A DNA stretch of 64,000 nt from Verrucomicrobiota bacterium (GCA_038744685.1 JBCDMB010000005.1:62001-126000), one strand, 5' to 3'; positions 1 to 8,434 are shown, counted from the first letter of the stretch. Notes: generated by a model from the sequence alone, not told the origin. Program-made: numbers and translations.

Positions 1-2
1 GG

Positions 3-1556
3 GAAGACACCTTCGATTGGCTGGCTGGTCAGCCATTGGCGGTTTTCCCGTTTTCGGCCGGGATCGAGGGAAAAGGAACGGATGCGATCGTGATCGCTCC
101 GGATAACGCAGGGTTCTTTGCAATGGGGCTAGCACTGCTTCAGGGAATGCTGACGCCAGACGAGATCCCCGAAGGATTTTCGCCCAAAGCGGTCATTTAT
201 GTAGCTCCTCCATTCCGGCACACTCACTTCGATGGCAGGCAGGTGGTCGTCCACAATCGGCTCAACGGCATGCATGAGCTTTACAGCTACAACCTCTATC
301 CCGGACCCAGTGCCAAGAAGGGAATCTACGGCGTGCTCCTCAATCTTGGTGAATCTGAGCATTGGCTGACCATGCATTGCTCAACGGTAAAGGTGGTAAC
401 TCCCTACGAAACGAGCATTGTGATTTCCCATGAGGGCGCCAGTGGTGGCGGAAAAAGTGAGTTGCTGGAGCAAGCGCATCGCGAAGCGGATGGATCTCTC
501 CTCATGGGAAAGAATACCGAGACCGGCGAATCCCGTTTTCTCAGCCTACCGCAAAACTGCGAACTGGGCGCGGTTACGGATGACATGGCTCTTTGCCATC
601 CATCGCTGTCGAAGGGCAAAGGCAAACTGACCCTGATGGACGCCGAAGACGCGTGGTTTCTGCGGGTGAATCACATCGAGAAATATGGTGTCGATCCCCA
701 CCTTGAGCGGATGACGATCAACCCGTCGGAAGGACTTCTCTTTCTCAACATTGATGCGAAACCGGATAGCACCGCGCTCATCTGGGAGCATATTGAGGAC
801 GAGCCCGGTTCTCCTTGTCCGAATCCGCGAGTCGTCGTGCCTCGCCGGGTCATTCCCGGAGTGGTTGATGGTGCGGTCGATGTTGACGTGAGGAGCTTCG
901 GGGTGCGCTGCCCACCCTGCACGAAGAAGAAACCCACCTATGGTATTATCGGTATGTTCCACGTCCTGCCTCCGGCTCTTGCATGGCTCTGGCGGCTGGT
1001 CGCACCTCGAGGGCATGCCAACCCGAGCATTGTCGATACGGAGGGTATGTCCTCCGAGGGAGTGGGTTCCTATTGGCCCTTTGCCACGGGGCGTCGGGTG
1101 GATCAGGCCAACCTATTGCTTGAGCAAATCGTCGATACTCCCTTGGTGCGTTATGTGCTAATTCCCAATCAACACGTCGGCTGCTGGAAAGTCAGCTTTA
1201 TGCCGCAGTGGATTACCCGAGAGTATCTGGCTCGCCGGGGTGGGGCAGCCTTCAACGATGAACAGGTGAAACCGTCGCGTTGCCCCCTTCTCGGGTGGAA
1301 TCCCGGATCGATCCTCGTCGAAGGACGGACGATTGGCTCCTGGTTCTTCAATGTCGATAAGCAGCCTGAAGTCGGGGAAGAAGCCTACGACGTGGGCGCG
1401 GGTATCCTGCGCGACTTCTTCCTGAGCGAGTTGAAGAACTTCGACTCCCCAGATCTCCACCCATTAGGGAAGAAGATCATCGAGTGCTGTCGCGAAGGTG
1501 GCTCGGTGACCGATTACCAGGACCTACTCGGGGAGCCTGTCCTTTCGAAAGCTTGA
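3..1556 (+). CDS. DUF4914-like P-loop protein, 5' end cut by window
   Basis: The reading frame is open to the first base of the window, reading EDTFDWLAGQP before the TTG at 36, so the gene begins outside and the visible 518 residues lack the N-terminus. A Walker A-type loop GASGGGKSE lies about 145 residues in, inside the context SHEG-GASGGGKSE, reminiscent of PEP carboxykinase/HprK-type P-loops. The two Cys in VRCPPCTKKK are another landmark. The overall look and an estimated full length near 630 residues fit the uncharacterised DUF4914 family; this is from memory, not a search. It has no signal peptide or membrane segment in the visible part, so it is likely cytoplasmic. The substrate is unknown. 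It converges with the minus-strand gene at 1792. Confidence 0.6.
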   Translation, partial: EDTFDWLAGQPLAVFPFSAGIEGKGTDAIVIAPDNAGFFAMGLALLQGMLTPDEIPEGFSPKAVIYVAPPFRHTHFDGRQVVVHNRLNGMHELYSYNLYPGPSAKKGIYGVLLNLGESEHWLTMHCSTVKVVTPYETSIVISHEGASGGGKSELLEQAHREADGSLLMGKNTETGESRFLSLPQNCELGAVTDDMALCHPSLSKGKGKLTLMDAEDAWFLRVNHIEKYGVDPHLERMTINPSEGLLFLNIDAKPDSTALIWEHIEDEPGSPCPNPRVVVPRRVIPGVVDGAVDVDVRSFGVRCPPCTKKKPTYGIIGMFHVLPPALAWLWRLVAPRGHANPSIVDTEGMSSEGVGSYWPFATGRRVDQANLLLEQIVDTPLVRYVLIPNQHVGCWKVSFMPQWITREYLARRGGAAFNDEQVKPSRCPLLGWNPGSILVEGRTIGSWFFNVDKQPEVGEEAYDVGAGILRDFFLSELKNFDSPDLHPLGKKIIECCREGGSVTDYQDLLGEPVLSKA

Positions 1557-1791
1557 GTAGCCGCACCCATCGATCCCCGGCCGCCAATGGGTGGACGGGG
1601 AAGCGGTGGATGAAAAGGGTTTTCTAAGGAACTTTCCCCGGTTCGTGGAACCGAGGCCATGAACTTTGGAAGCCCAGGAGCTCAGTTCCAGGGTGGTGAG
1701 CGTGGATCGAACTTTGGCGCTATTCGAAGGGAACTTCGGCCGCCCGGGGATGACACCAACTTTTCTGGGCCATGATGTCAAAAGACTTTAG

Positions 1792-4512
1792 CTACTCTCT
1801 ATTTCTCCAGAGGGCAGGGTCGATTGCCTTTTGCATCGAGGCAGCGTCGATGATTTTGCTTCCGAGGAATGTTTGCACCCGAGTACAGGCTTCCATCGGA
1901 TTCTCGATGAAGGAGTGATAGTTGATTTCCAATAACTCCGTGCGAGTGTCTTTTTGGAGAGTGAGTTTGCGGATCGTTTCAAGACATCGGTCTCTATGCT
2001 CTCCCAGTTCCGAAGCACTGATCTCCTTTGTTGGGGTATCAGGATCCGGGCTCTGGGACGCCAACATCTTGTTTTGAGAGACCAGCACCTCATTGAGCGG
2101 CCGATCCATCCAAATGATTCTGTAGTTCAGGTTAAGTGGAAGATGAGTGATCTCTGTAGACACTACTTTCACCGCCGCTCCAGCTGCTCCTCGAATAACG
2201 TCAGGTTCTTGATGGAGTCTTCTCACTTCCGACCATTCATAGTAGCCCTTAGGATTGTGTTCGTCTGCCGGTCGAAGGGGGTCGGTCTTTAAAGGTATGC
2301 CTCCGGCTCCCAAAATTTGCATGAGCATGGAGGTTCCAGACCTGGGGAGGCCGGAGACAATGATAATGGGATCGGCCCCGCTCAGGCGAAAATCCTTATC
2401 AAACTTCTCGATCATTTTGGAGGATGCGCGACTCTCGTCTCGATCTGTAATCCATTTTTGACGGCGCATTTTCGATTCCTCGCGTATACGGTTGATTTTT
2501 TCCGACCGATCTTTGCGAAGGCGATCCTGGGGGGATTCGGGATTGGAAAAATCGAGGTTGGGTTCGGTGAAGGGAATAAAATGGCCCTCCGAGGCGAGTC
2601 GCTCTCGTTCTACACTACTCCAGTTGATCTTGGCGTTGAGGAAATGAGGATTAATCTCGAGGGCCGTCTTGAATGCTTTGCTGGCTTCCTCGGAATTCTC
2701 GGTCTCGTTCAATACTTGTCCGAAAGTAAACCATCCATTCGCATCTCCTGGATGCTGTTCTACGAAGTCACGAATTAGGGGTGTGGCTTCCTCGAACTTC
2801 CCTTGGCGCAGAAGACTCCGGCAGAGGCCGAGCCTGAAACTTGCGTCAACATTCCCTTCAACGAGTTGGCGAAAGAGTTTCTCTGCCTCTTCGAACCGTT
2901 TCGCTTTCAGTAAAGTCAGCCCCTCAAGAGCTCGGACCCTCTTTGGGTCTCCTCCAAGTCTTTCTGCATTTCGAAGGTGTGAAAAAGCGCTCCTGTAGTC
3001 GCCGAGATTACCGTAAATTTCGCCGAGGAGTAGGCTTATGCCGGGGTCGTCGCAATCAGAGTCCTCGATGCACTCAATGGATTGCCGAGCTTCCTCTTTT
3101 AATCCGAGGGCGATTTGGCACTGGGCTAAGGGCGACGCGATGTGAATCTCCTCTGGACTGAGAAAAAACGCTTCTTCAAGAGTAGGGAGTGCTTCTTCGT
3201 ATCGATGATCGTCAAGGAGGGCTAACCCGAGACTCCACGCGTTCTCGCGGCGAGTAAGTTCCGTAGGCGAAGCAAATGGATTGTCGCGAAGCTCAAGGTA
3301 ACCGAGAGCCGCAAATTGATCCAGAAGTGCTGAAGAATCCTCAGCTTGGGGATGGTGCGTTTGGAATGACTCGAGGGTTGGACCACGGTTTTCCCAGCTT
3401 TCGACAGTGGTAGGTTCGATTGATGTTACTTGGAAGGCGTCCAGTAAAACTCGACCCTCCATGTCGCTGCCTACGGGTAGGTCAAACAAGTGGAGAATCG
3501 TAGGGGTTATATCATACAGCCGAGCACCGTGCACTCTTGCCCCAGCTCGAAAGCCCGGACCTGCCATGGCAACCAGGCCTTCCGGGCGGTGCCATGCGGC
3601 TAATCCCGCGGTGATCTTTGGCGTGTGTGTCGGCCGCTCTGAACCAGAGAGGAAACCATGGTCGCTCAGCACCAAACAGTTCACGTCTGGCGTGGCATAA
3701 CTTATCAAATCCGCTAGGAGGAGATCCTGCAAACGGTAAGCCTGTTCGACGACTTTGGAATATAGGTTGAAGTCACGAGCTGAAACATCTGGACGTCGCG
3801 GTCCTCCATAAATCATGAACTCGTGAGAGACTAGATCGAGGAAATGGTAATATACGGCAAGAAAGTCCGTATCGGGATCATCCTGTAGAGTCGCAACCGC
3901 CGCGTTGTGGATGGAGTATAATTCGCTGAGAAGCTCGAGTAGTTTGTCGGGGCGTTTATCTCTTCTAAGGTCGATCTCTTTGATCCGAGGGATGAAAAAT
4001 CCCAGAAGCTGAAGATCGACCTTTTCAGGAGTCACCCTAAGTTTGGCAAGGCGAGGGATTGCGTCGGCCGGAGCAACGCTTCCCGTAGGCACCTGCTGCG
4101 GATCATCGCCTACCCTGAGTTTTGCGAAAGTTTCTGCAACGCAGGTTCCGCTGATCGCTTCTGCCGGGTGACTCGCAAACCACCCAAGAATGCTGGTTTT
4201 GAATCCGCTTTGGGACAGGATGTTCCACAGTGCTTTGACTTTGCGACTGTGGCTTCCGGTTGCCTGAACCTTGCGGGTTTTCGGGTTGTATTCGGTAAAG
4301 CCTGCGATTCCGTGTTCTGCTGGACTTTTCCCAGTGGCGATAGATGTCCAGAGCACGGGAGAAATGAAAGGAGGAATGCTTCGAATGGCGCCGCTCGTTC
4401 CGTTTTTTACGATCTGAGCAAGCTGAGGAAGCTTTCCCTCATCAATCAGTGGATCTGCTATTGACCAGTCAGCAGCATCCCATCCGACCATGAGAAGCTT
4501 GGGGTTTGGCAT
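1792..4512 (-). CDS. Phosphodiesterase-TPR-sulfotransferase fusion protein
   Basis: This 906-residue protein has three parts. Residues about 1-370 are a type I phosphodiesterase/nucleotide pyrophosphatase (alkaline phosphatase superfamily) domain: the metal-binding GWDAADW, the nucleophile region VLWTSIATGKSPAEHG, and the later metal ligands in LDLVSHE and LSDHGF. About 425-665 are TPR-like helical repeats (for example DDHRYEEALPTLEEAFFLSP). About 715-906 are a sulfotransferase: PAPS-binding loop SGLPRSGTSM and a 3'-phosphate motif near WMDRPLNEVLVSQ. There is no signal peptide, so it is probably cytoplasmic. Each domain is common alone; the three-part chain is unusual. The acceptor cannot be deduced, and no PAPS synthesis gene lies nearby. 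The start ATG lies 22 bp from a terminator hairpin of the preceding gene. Confidence 0.8.
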   Translation of the reverse strand: MPNPKLLMVGWDAADWSIADPLIDEGKLPQLAQIVKNGTSGAIRSIPPFISPVLWTSIATGKSPAEHGIAGFTEYNPKTRKVQATGSHSRKVKALWNILSQSGFKTSILGWFASHPAEAISGTCVAETFAKLRVGDDPQQVPTGSVAPADAIPRLAKLRVTPEKVDLQLLGFFIPRIKEIDLRRDKRPDKLLELLSELYSIHNAAVATLQDDPDTDFLAVYYHFLDLVSHEFMIYGGPRRPDVSARDFNLYSKVVEQAYRLQDLLLADLISYATPDVNCLVLSDHGFLSGSERPTHTPKITAGLAAWHRPEGLVAMAGPGFRAGARVHGARLYDITPTILHLFDLPVGSDMEGRVLLDAFQVTSIEPTTVESWENRGPTLESFQTHHPQAEDSSALLDQFAALGYLELRDNPFASPTELTRRENAWSLGLALLDDHRYEEALPTLEEAFFLSPEEIHIASPLAQCQIALGLKEEARQSIECIEDSDCDDPGISLLLGEIYGNLGDYRSAFSHLRNAERLGGDPKRVRALEGLTLLKAKRFEEAEKLFRQLVEGNVDASFRLGLCRSLLRQGKFEEATPLIRDFVEQHPGDANGWFTFGQVLNETENSEEASKAFKTALEINPHFLNAKINWSSVERERLASEGHFIPFTEPNLDFSNPESPQDRLRKDRSEKINRIREESKMRRQKWITDRDESRASSKMIEKFDKDFRLSGADPIIIVSGLPRSGTSMLMQILGAGGIPLKTDPLRPADEHNPKGYYEWSEVRRLHQEPDVIRGAAGAAVKVVSTEITHLPLNLNYRIIWMDRPLNEVLVSQNKMLASQSPDPDTPTKEISASELGEHRDRCLETIRKLTLQKDTRTELLEINYHSFIENPMEACTRVQTFLGSKIIDAASMQKAIDPALWRNRE

Positions 4513-4534
4513 AGGCTTACGGAAACTAGTCTAT

Positions 4535-4570
4535 ACGAAAAGACCGCTCGATTTAGAGCGGTCTTTTCGT
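4535..4570 (-). terminator. Intrinsic terminator of the PEP-CTERM gene
   Basis: A perfect 15-bp stem (acgaaaagaccgctc / gagcggtcttttcgt) surrounds a 6-base loop. It sits between the stop of the minus-strand gene at 4601 and the start of the next minus-strand gene at 4512. The A- and T-rich stem end supplies a U-rich tail on either strand. It most likely ends the transcript of the upstream PEP-CTERM gene. Confidence 0.75.
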
Positions 4571-4600
4571 TTGATAAAAGCTTTTTACTGAACGCCTCAT

Positions 4601-5257
4601 TCAGTTCCTTCGGCGTCGGCTGAAGAAAGCGGCCCCTCCCGCGAGAAGTGCGGCTACTGACCCAGCGCGTGCCGGCTCGGGAATCAGCCCAGCTCGAGCG
4701 GTTTCTCCCTCATCTCCGTAAGCAAAAGATCGCACCGTGATGCTGCCTCCTGGGTTGCCTGCTTGATAATCCAGCTCAAGCCAACCGAATTCTTGTTGAG
4801 AGGTTGTAGGAGATCTGTGTGTGAACCCAACGTAAGCGATTCCCGTAAAACCACCCCAGTTCCCAACACCTGATGGATTTTCGGTTTCACTGCCTGCCGA
4901 TTCCTCTCCAGAGATCACTTCTCCGTGTCCGAACCGTTTGACCGAGGTTCCCGCTGCATCGGGTCCTACAATGATTTGGGTATCGTTAGTTGCGACTCCG
5001 AGGTCAGCTTTTGCATGGAAGTCGGAAATAACAGCATTTCCATCCCTGAAAAGGATATCTAAATCAAACTGGGTGTTATCGTTTGGATCTGACGTGAAAA
5101 AGGCTCCAGTGAGAACGTCGAGCCAGACGCCATCATCCGTCGTATCCAGAACTACATTGATATCACCCATACTTACGACCGCTTGGGAGCTAGCGGCTCC
5201 AAGCATGGTCGCACCGACGGTGGATACGATTTGTTTTGGTTTTGATGATCTGGCCAT
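4601..5257 (-). CDS. PEP-CTERM sorting-domain protein, function unknown
   Basis: The 218-residue protein starts with a short basic segment and a hydrophobic export signal (ARSSKPKQIVSTVGATML). It ends in a PEP-CTERM anchor: IPEPARAG, then a hydrophobic stretch, then SRRRRN. PEP-CTERM tails are recognised by an exosortase, which cleaves and anchors proteins to the envelope, usually in exopolysaccharide-producing bacteria. The mature part has beta-rich, Gly/Asp/Thr-rich sequence with no recognised enzyme motif. The frame is open further upstream to 5365, but that would overlap the neighbouring gene by about 90 bp, so I chose the ATG at 5257. A strong terminator follows. No exosortase is in the window. 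Confidence 0.8.
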   Translation of the reverse strand: MARSSKPKQIVSTVGATMLGAASSQAVVSMGDINVVLDTTDDGVWLDVLTGAFFTSDPNDNTQFDLDILFRDGNAVISDFHAKADLGVATNDTQIIVGPDAAGTSVKRFGHGEVISGEESAGSETENPSGVGNWGGFTGIAYVGFTHRSPTTSQQEFGWLELDYQAGNPGGSITVRSFAYGDEGETARAGLIPEPARAGSVAALLAGGAAFFSRRRRN

Positions 5258-5276
5258 TGCTTTTTGGTTTCTAGAT

Positions 5277-6158
5277 CTAAAGTGTCGCATGAAACAGGTT
5301 TCTTGCCGAAAGACAACGCCCTTTGCAGCGAATCGCAAGATTCCTGGTTTCAGTATCCCTAGCACGATTAACTGTTAAAGTTGTGGTTTGATAGCCTTCC
5401 GCAAGAGTTCGCGACATGGAGTCATAGAGCGTTGCGAAGTTGAAGACACCGGAGAATCGCTTTTCTGCAGGATCGGTCGCGCGGATCTTTACGTGGCAAT
5501 TGGTGCCTGTGCTCGCCTGAACGAGAAGCGCACTGAGAATTCTTTCGTTTTCAACGACCACCGAGGATAGCTGAGAGTTAAAGTAGGTGCCCGGTTTGTC
5601 AGTGGCTTTGTCGAACCTGACACCATCCTCCGTGAGGAATTCATACGCGCCGCAGAGCTGGCTCAGCTGAGGTAGTTCAGCTTCTGTGGGAGCTCTTACC
5701 GACCACCGTTCCTGCAGTTTGATTCTCGGTGCAAGACGATCCAATCGGGATTTGACGTTTTCGAGTGTCAGGACCCACAGCTCCTCGGTCTTCACATGCT
5801 GAAAGCCCGCTCGCTGGAAAACGGAAAGGTTAGAATCTCTTTCAAGTGGTGATGAGGAAACAGACTTGCATCCGATAGAACGCGCCTTGGCGAGGACCGC
5901 GTCGATGAGATTGTTCTTTTCCGGAAATTTTAAAATCCGCGGACTCATCTTTATGGTCACTTCGGCCGTTTTCTTCTGAGATATTCTGGTTCCGGAGATG
6001 ATTGCAGCGCCCAGAATTCTCTTCTCGTCATTGGTGAGTTGAAGGATCGGGTATGATTCCAAGTGCTGTGGAATGGGTGAACCCAAAAAGCGTTGAAAGC
6101 GTGGCACCTCATCTGGCCACGGCGATCGGATAACTGTTTTATTTTCAATCTCTTTCAA
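5277..6158 (-). CDS. GNAT-like acetyltransferase, probably tandem domains
   Basis: This 293-residue protein has two GNAT-like halves. The first half shows the typical order of an early beta strand (PILQLTNDEKRILGAAII), a helix with an A/G-rich CoA region (LIDAVLAKARSIGCKSV), and the hallmark FQRAGFQHVKTEELWVL. The second half (from about residue 150, RAPTEAELPQLSQL) repeats the pattern with ENERILSALLVQ and a helix TLYDSMSRTLAEGYQTTTLTVNR. The canonical R/Q-x-x-G-x-G/A acetyl-CoA loop is not clear, so one or both halves may be degenerate. No substrate can be inferred. It ends 19 bp before the PEP-CTERM gene on the same strand, so the two may be co-transcribed. Confidence 0.55.
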   Translation of the reverse strand: MKEIENKTVIRSPWPDEVPRFQRFLGSPIPQHLESYPILQLTNDEKRILGAAIISGTRISQKKTAEVTIKMSPRILKFPEKNNLIDAVLAKARSIGCKSVSSSPLERDSNLSVFQRAGFQHVKTEELWVLTLENVKSRLDRLAPRIKLQERWSVRAPTEAELPQLSQLCGAYEFLTEDGVRFDKATDKPGTYFNSQLSSVVVENERILSALLVQASTGTNCHVKIRATDPAEKRFSGVFNFATLYDSMSRTLAEGYQTTTLTVNRARDTETRNLAIRCKGRCLSARNLFHATL

Positions 6159-6439
6159 GGTAATGTACTAGGTGATCGAAAGTTGAGGCATAGTGGGCGT
6201 AACAGACATTACCCTGAGAAAAACTCTTTTTGGAGAACTGGGAAAGCGTACTTAGATCTTTGAGACGGGTTTTACGTATTGTTCACTCTTGAATGTGTTT
6301 TAGAAATGTTTCCGAGTCTGGAAGACCTATCAAGATCGCTGATATAGATCATCGGAGGTCTCATTGACAGAAATGGCCGTTGCTCGGGTCCAAACTCTCG
6401 CATTACTTGGTTGGATTGTACGGCCTGCTCCAGCAGAGG

Positions 6440-6676
6440 TCACGGTTCCCTGAAATAAAGCCGAATCTTCTCGAGAAGTTGTTGTGCTTCCTTGATCGAA
6501 AGAGACCCGATGCGCATAGCGTTTCGAATGAGACCAAGTTCAACGATAGGGTTGACAAAAAGAGTAACTCCTGCGGCAGATGCTCTCTTCACTCATTGAG
6601 AGACTGGCTGGTGATGAACGTGCTCAAGGATGGGGTTTGAGACGAGAACGGTTACGTCCACCAAGTAGTTAGACAT
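6440..6676 (-). pseudogene. VapC-type PIN-domain toxin remnant with premature TGA
   Basis: From an ATG at 6676 the minus strand reads MSNYLVDVTVLVSNPILEHV then HHQPVSQ and a TGA (6593-6595). The same frame continues as VKRASAAGVTLFVNPIVELG then LIRNAMRIGSLSIKEAQQ to a TGA at 6440. This is the usual PIN-domain order: a leading metal-binding Asp (LVDV), the HVHH region, and the P-I-x-E-x-G motif (NPIVELG). The TGA stands where VapC proteins often have Trp, so TGG to TGA is the likely lesion. The toxin ATG sits inside the end of another frame reading VIDALEEDV-stop, the overlap typical of an antitoxin/toxin junction, but the antitoxin is also interrupted. The remaining ~580-bp gap holds no intact gene. 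Confidence 0.65.
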
Positions 6677-6743
6677 CCTCTTCGAGGGCATCGATTACTT
6701 ACTCGTCTCTCCGTCGGTCAACGATATCCAAGTGGTTATCGGG

Positions 6744-7571
6744 TTAAGCTCCAGGCTCGAAGAGAACCGCAGTCGTATTGTCTCGCCCGCTGATTCTTAC
6801 CGCTTGTTTCACTAGGTCCTCTGCAACCCTCGTATTGCCGAAGTCAGTGTTTCGCAAGTAGTTGGCCAAAGCGCTGTCCCAGTGGCCGGCGGTGAGTCCG
6901 TCTGTGCAGAGGAGGAAACGGTCGCCGGGTTCGTAATTGATGGCTCCGATCTGAGGTTCGATGGTTTGGAGTCCACCTCCCAATACCTGATGCAATTGGT
7001 GTCCGTTGGGATGGCTGCGCTCCTCCCGCTCATTGATCTTCCCCTTCCGCCGTAGCCATCCGGCGTGGGTGTGGTCGTGCGTGATCTGCTGAAAGGACCC
7101 CGACTGAGGAAGATAATAGATTCGGGAATCACCAACGTGGCCAAAGTAGACCCATTCAGGAGTCACCCAGCATAGGCTTAGAGTGGCTCCCATACCACGG
7201 CAGTCTTCGTAAAGGACACCGAGCCAGGTGATTTCTTCGTGGATCTGGATCAACAGTTCCGGAAGAATGTCTTCGTAGTTCCGTTTGAATCCTTGCGCAG
7301 AACCGAGGAACGAGCGGGGAAGGAGTTTGGTGATCCGATCAACCGCGATTCGGCTGGCAAACTCACCAGCCTTTGCACCACCCATGCCGTCGCTTACTGC
7401 GAAGATAAAATCGTTCTTGTCCAGCGATGCGGAGCCGGTTTTCCCAAGGTAGCGGACTTCCTGCGCCGAGACTCTGAGCGCGAGGAATGTGTCTTCATTG
7501 TTTTTCCGAGAACGTCCGATATCGGTACAGCCACCCCAGCGAATCCGAGTGGCAGGACCATGGTGACTCAT
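6744..7571 (-). CDS. PP2C-family protein serine/threonine phosphatase
   Basis: A 275-residue metal-dependent phosphatase with all core PPM/PP2C motifs: RSRKNNEDTF (metal-binding Glu-Asp), FAVSDGMGGAKAGEFAS, GATLSLCWV, GHVGDSRIYYL, ITHDHT, LLCTDGLT and the terminal RDNTTAVLF. No membrane segment is seen, so it is a stand-alone cytoplasmic Stp/PrpC-type enzyme. Its ATG overlaps the stop of the upstream kinase-like gene by four bases (ATGA), implying translational coupling. The two probably act on shared phosphoprotein substrates. In bacteria such pairs are often tied to FHA proteins or type VI secretion, but none is present nearby. Confidence 0.92.
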   Translation of the reverse strand: MSHHGPATRIRWGGCTDIGRSRKNNEDTFLALRVSAQEVRYLGKTGSASLDKNDFIFAVSDGMGGAKAGEFASRIAVDRITKLLPRSFLGSAQGFKRNYEDILPELLIQIHEEITWLGVLYEDCRGMGATLSLCWVTPEWVYFGHVGDSRIYYLPQSGSFQQITHDHTHAGWLRRKGKINEREERSHPNGHQLHQVLGGGLQTIEPQIGAINYEPGDRFLLCTDGLTAGHWDSALANYLRNTDFGNTRVAEDLVKQAVRISGRDNTTAVLFEPGA

Positions 7572-8056
7572 GGATTTTGTCCCGGTGGGATTGAGTCTTC
7601 GTGTTCCAAATGGATTCTTCGCTCGGTTTTTGCAGCGCCTCGGAGGGCGTTGAGGTCAACCGGAGGGGGATGATTGCCATCCGGATCCAAAATAGTGGCA
7701 AACTCGAAGTCGATTACGCAAAAGCGGCCGTCGGTCCGCCGGTAGGTGAGATTGCGGGCAGCGACGTCATCATGACGAACTCCATAACTTTCCAGCTCGG
7801 CAAAAGTCTGTTTCTTCTTCTCAGGGCTGATACGGTCTACAATAGTTCCGCAGTTGGTGGTTACGAGAAGGAGTTTTGTTTCGTCGGCCTCGAGAACGCG
7901 AGGCACGAAGTCACACCCTTGCTCTTCGAGAAATTGCAAAACGCGGGTCTCGTTTTGAAACCGCTCTTCTTTGTCGTCTCCAAGAAAGGTCTTATACACC
8001 TTGCCGTCGTAGGCGAGGTGGACAATGGAGCGCTGGGTATTTTTGGCCTCTTCCAT
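7568..8056 (-). CDS. Minimal protein-kinase-fold protein (LPS kinase/RIO-like)
   Basis: Only 162 residues, but kinase-fold landmarks are in order: a strand with Lys (GKVYKTF), a helix-C-like Glu (FQNETRVLQFLEEQ), a catalytic-loop-like HDDVAARNLTY, and a DFE metal motif (CVIDFEFATI) in place of DFG. The glycine-rich loop is not obvious. The C-lobe stops shortly after DFE, so the substrate-binding half is missing or very reduced. This resembles the short RIO/lipopolysaccharide-kinase (Kdo/WaaP) group more than Hanks kinases. The stop overlaps the PP2C start (ATGA), giving a kinase/phosphatase operon. It may be an active small kinase or a regulatory pseudokinase; the catalytic residues argue for activity. 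Confidence 0.65.
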   Translation of the reverse strand: MEEAKNTQRSIVHLAYDGKVYKTFLGDDKEERFQNETRVLQFLEEQGCDFVPRVLEADETKLLLVTTNCGTIVDRISPEKKKQTFAELESYGVRHDDVAARNLTYRRTDGRFCVIDFEFATILDPDGNHPPPVDLNALRGAAKTERRIHLEHEDSIPPGQNP

Positions 8057-8117
8057 GGATCAAGCTGTTGTTGGACCGAACTCATCCATTGAATTCGGTA
8101 ACCGATCCTGATCGTTT

Positions 8118-8210
8118 GGTAGGGCGCAGGCTCCGGCAAGCCACGTCCTCGTTGAGTAAGACGGGGTTCTATTTTTAACCAGCCCGGCTTGGCGGAGCCT
8201 GCGCCCTACC
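8118..8210. repeat. Long intergenic palindrome, family A
   Basis: Two 25-bp arms (8118-8142 and 8186-8210) are inverted and match at 24 of 25 positions, separated by 43 bp. The arm begins GGTAGGGCGCAGGCTCC. A diverged copy is at 34831-34924 and a right half is at 63953-63979. It lies between the kinase gene and the binding-protein gene. It fits a REP/BIME-type or MITE-like mobile palindrome. Confidence 0.8.
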
Positions 8211-8271
8211 GTGAGTTTCCTGAACGATCTTTTTCCGGGAGTCGAAATTCTGGTGTCAAAGGCGTTCATGA

Positions 8272-8434
8272 GGGTGTAATTGAATCCACGGGGTAAGTTC
8301 ATCGACTCTCCGGGAGGGACCACCTCCGTGTGGTCCGTGCATGAGAGTGGTCGTGCGGCCAAAACAATCGGACGGGACAGAGCCCGTCCCTCCCGCCACA
8401 AAGGTTTTTCAACCCCGCGTTCAAAACTGCACCC
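8272..8434. repeat. MITE-like element, family B, copy 1
   Basis: The element starts GGGTGTAATTGAATCC and ends AACTGCACCC, giving short imperfect terminal inverted repeats. Inside are a hairpin GGGACCACCTCCGTGTGGTCC and a second arm GGACGGGACAGAGCCCGTCC. A second copy at 31760-31911 keeps the same order of parts with the same ends, showing that this is a unit and not a chance palindrome. It has no coding capacity; open frames across it (8060-8440 minus) are artefacts of the repeat. Confidence 0.75.

Noticed and set aside
546-1016. Minus-strand frame of 156 codons inside the first gene
   Set aside because: Shadow of the DUF4914-like gene, which has a P-loop and a full-length frame.
6380-6640. 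Plus-strand frame of 86 codons
   Set aside because: It is antisense to the VapC remnant, whose PIN motifs explain the sequence better.
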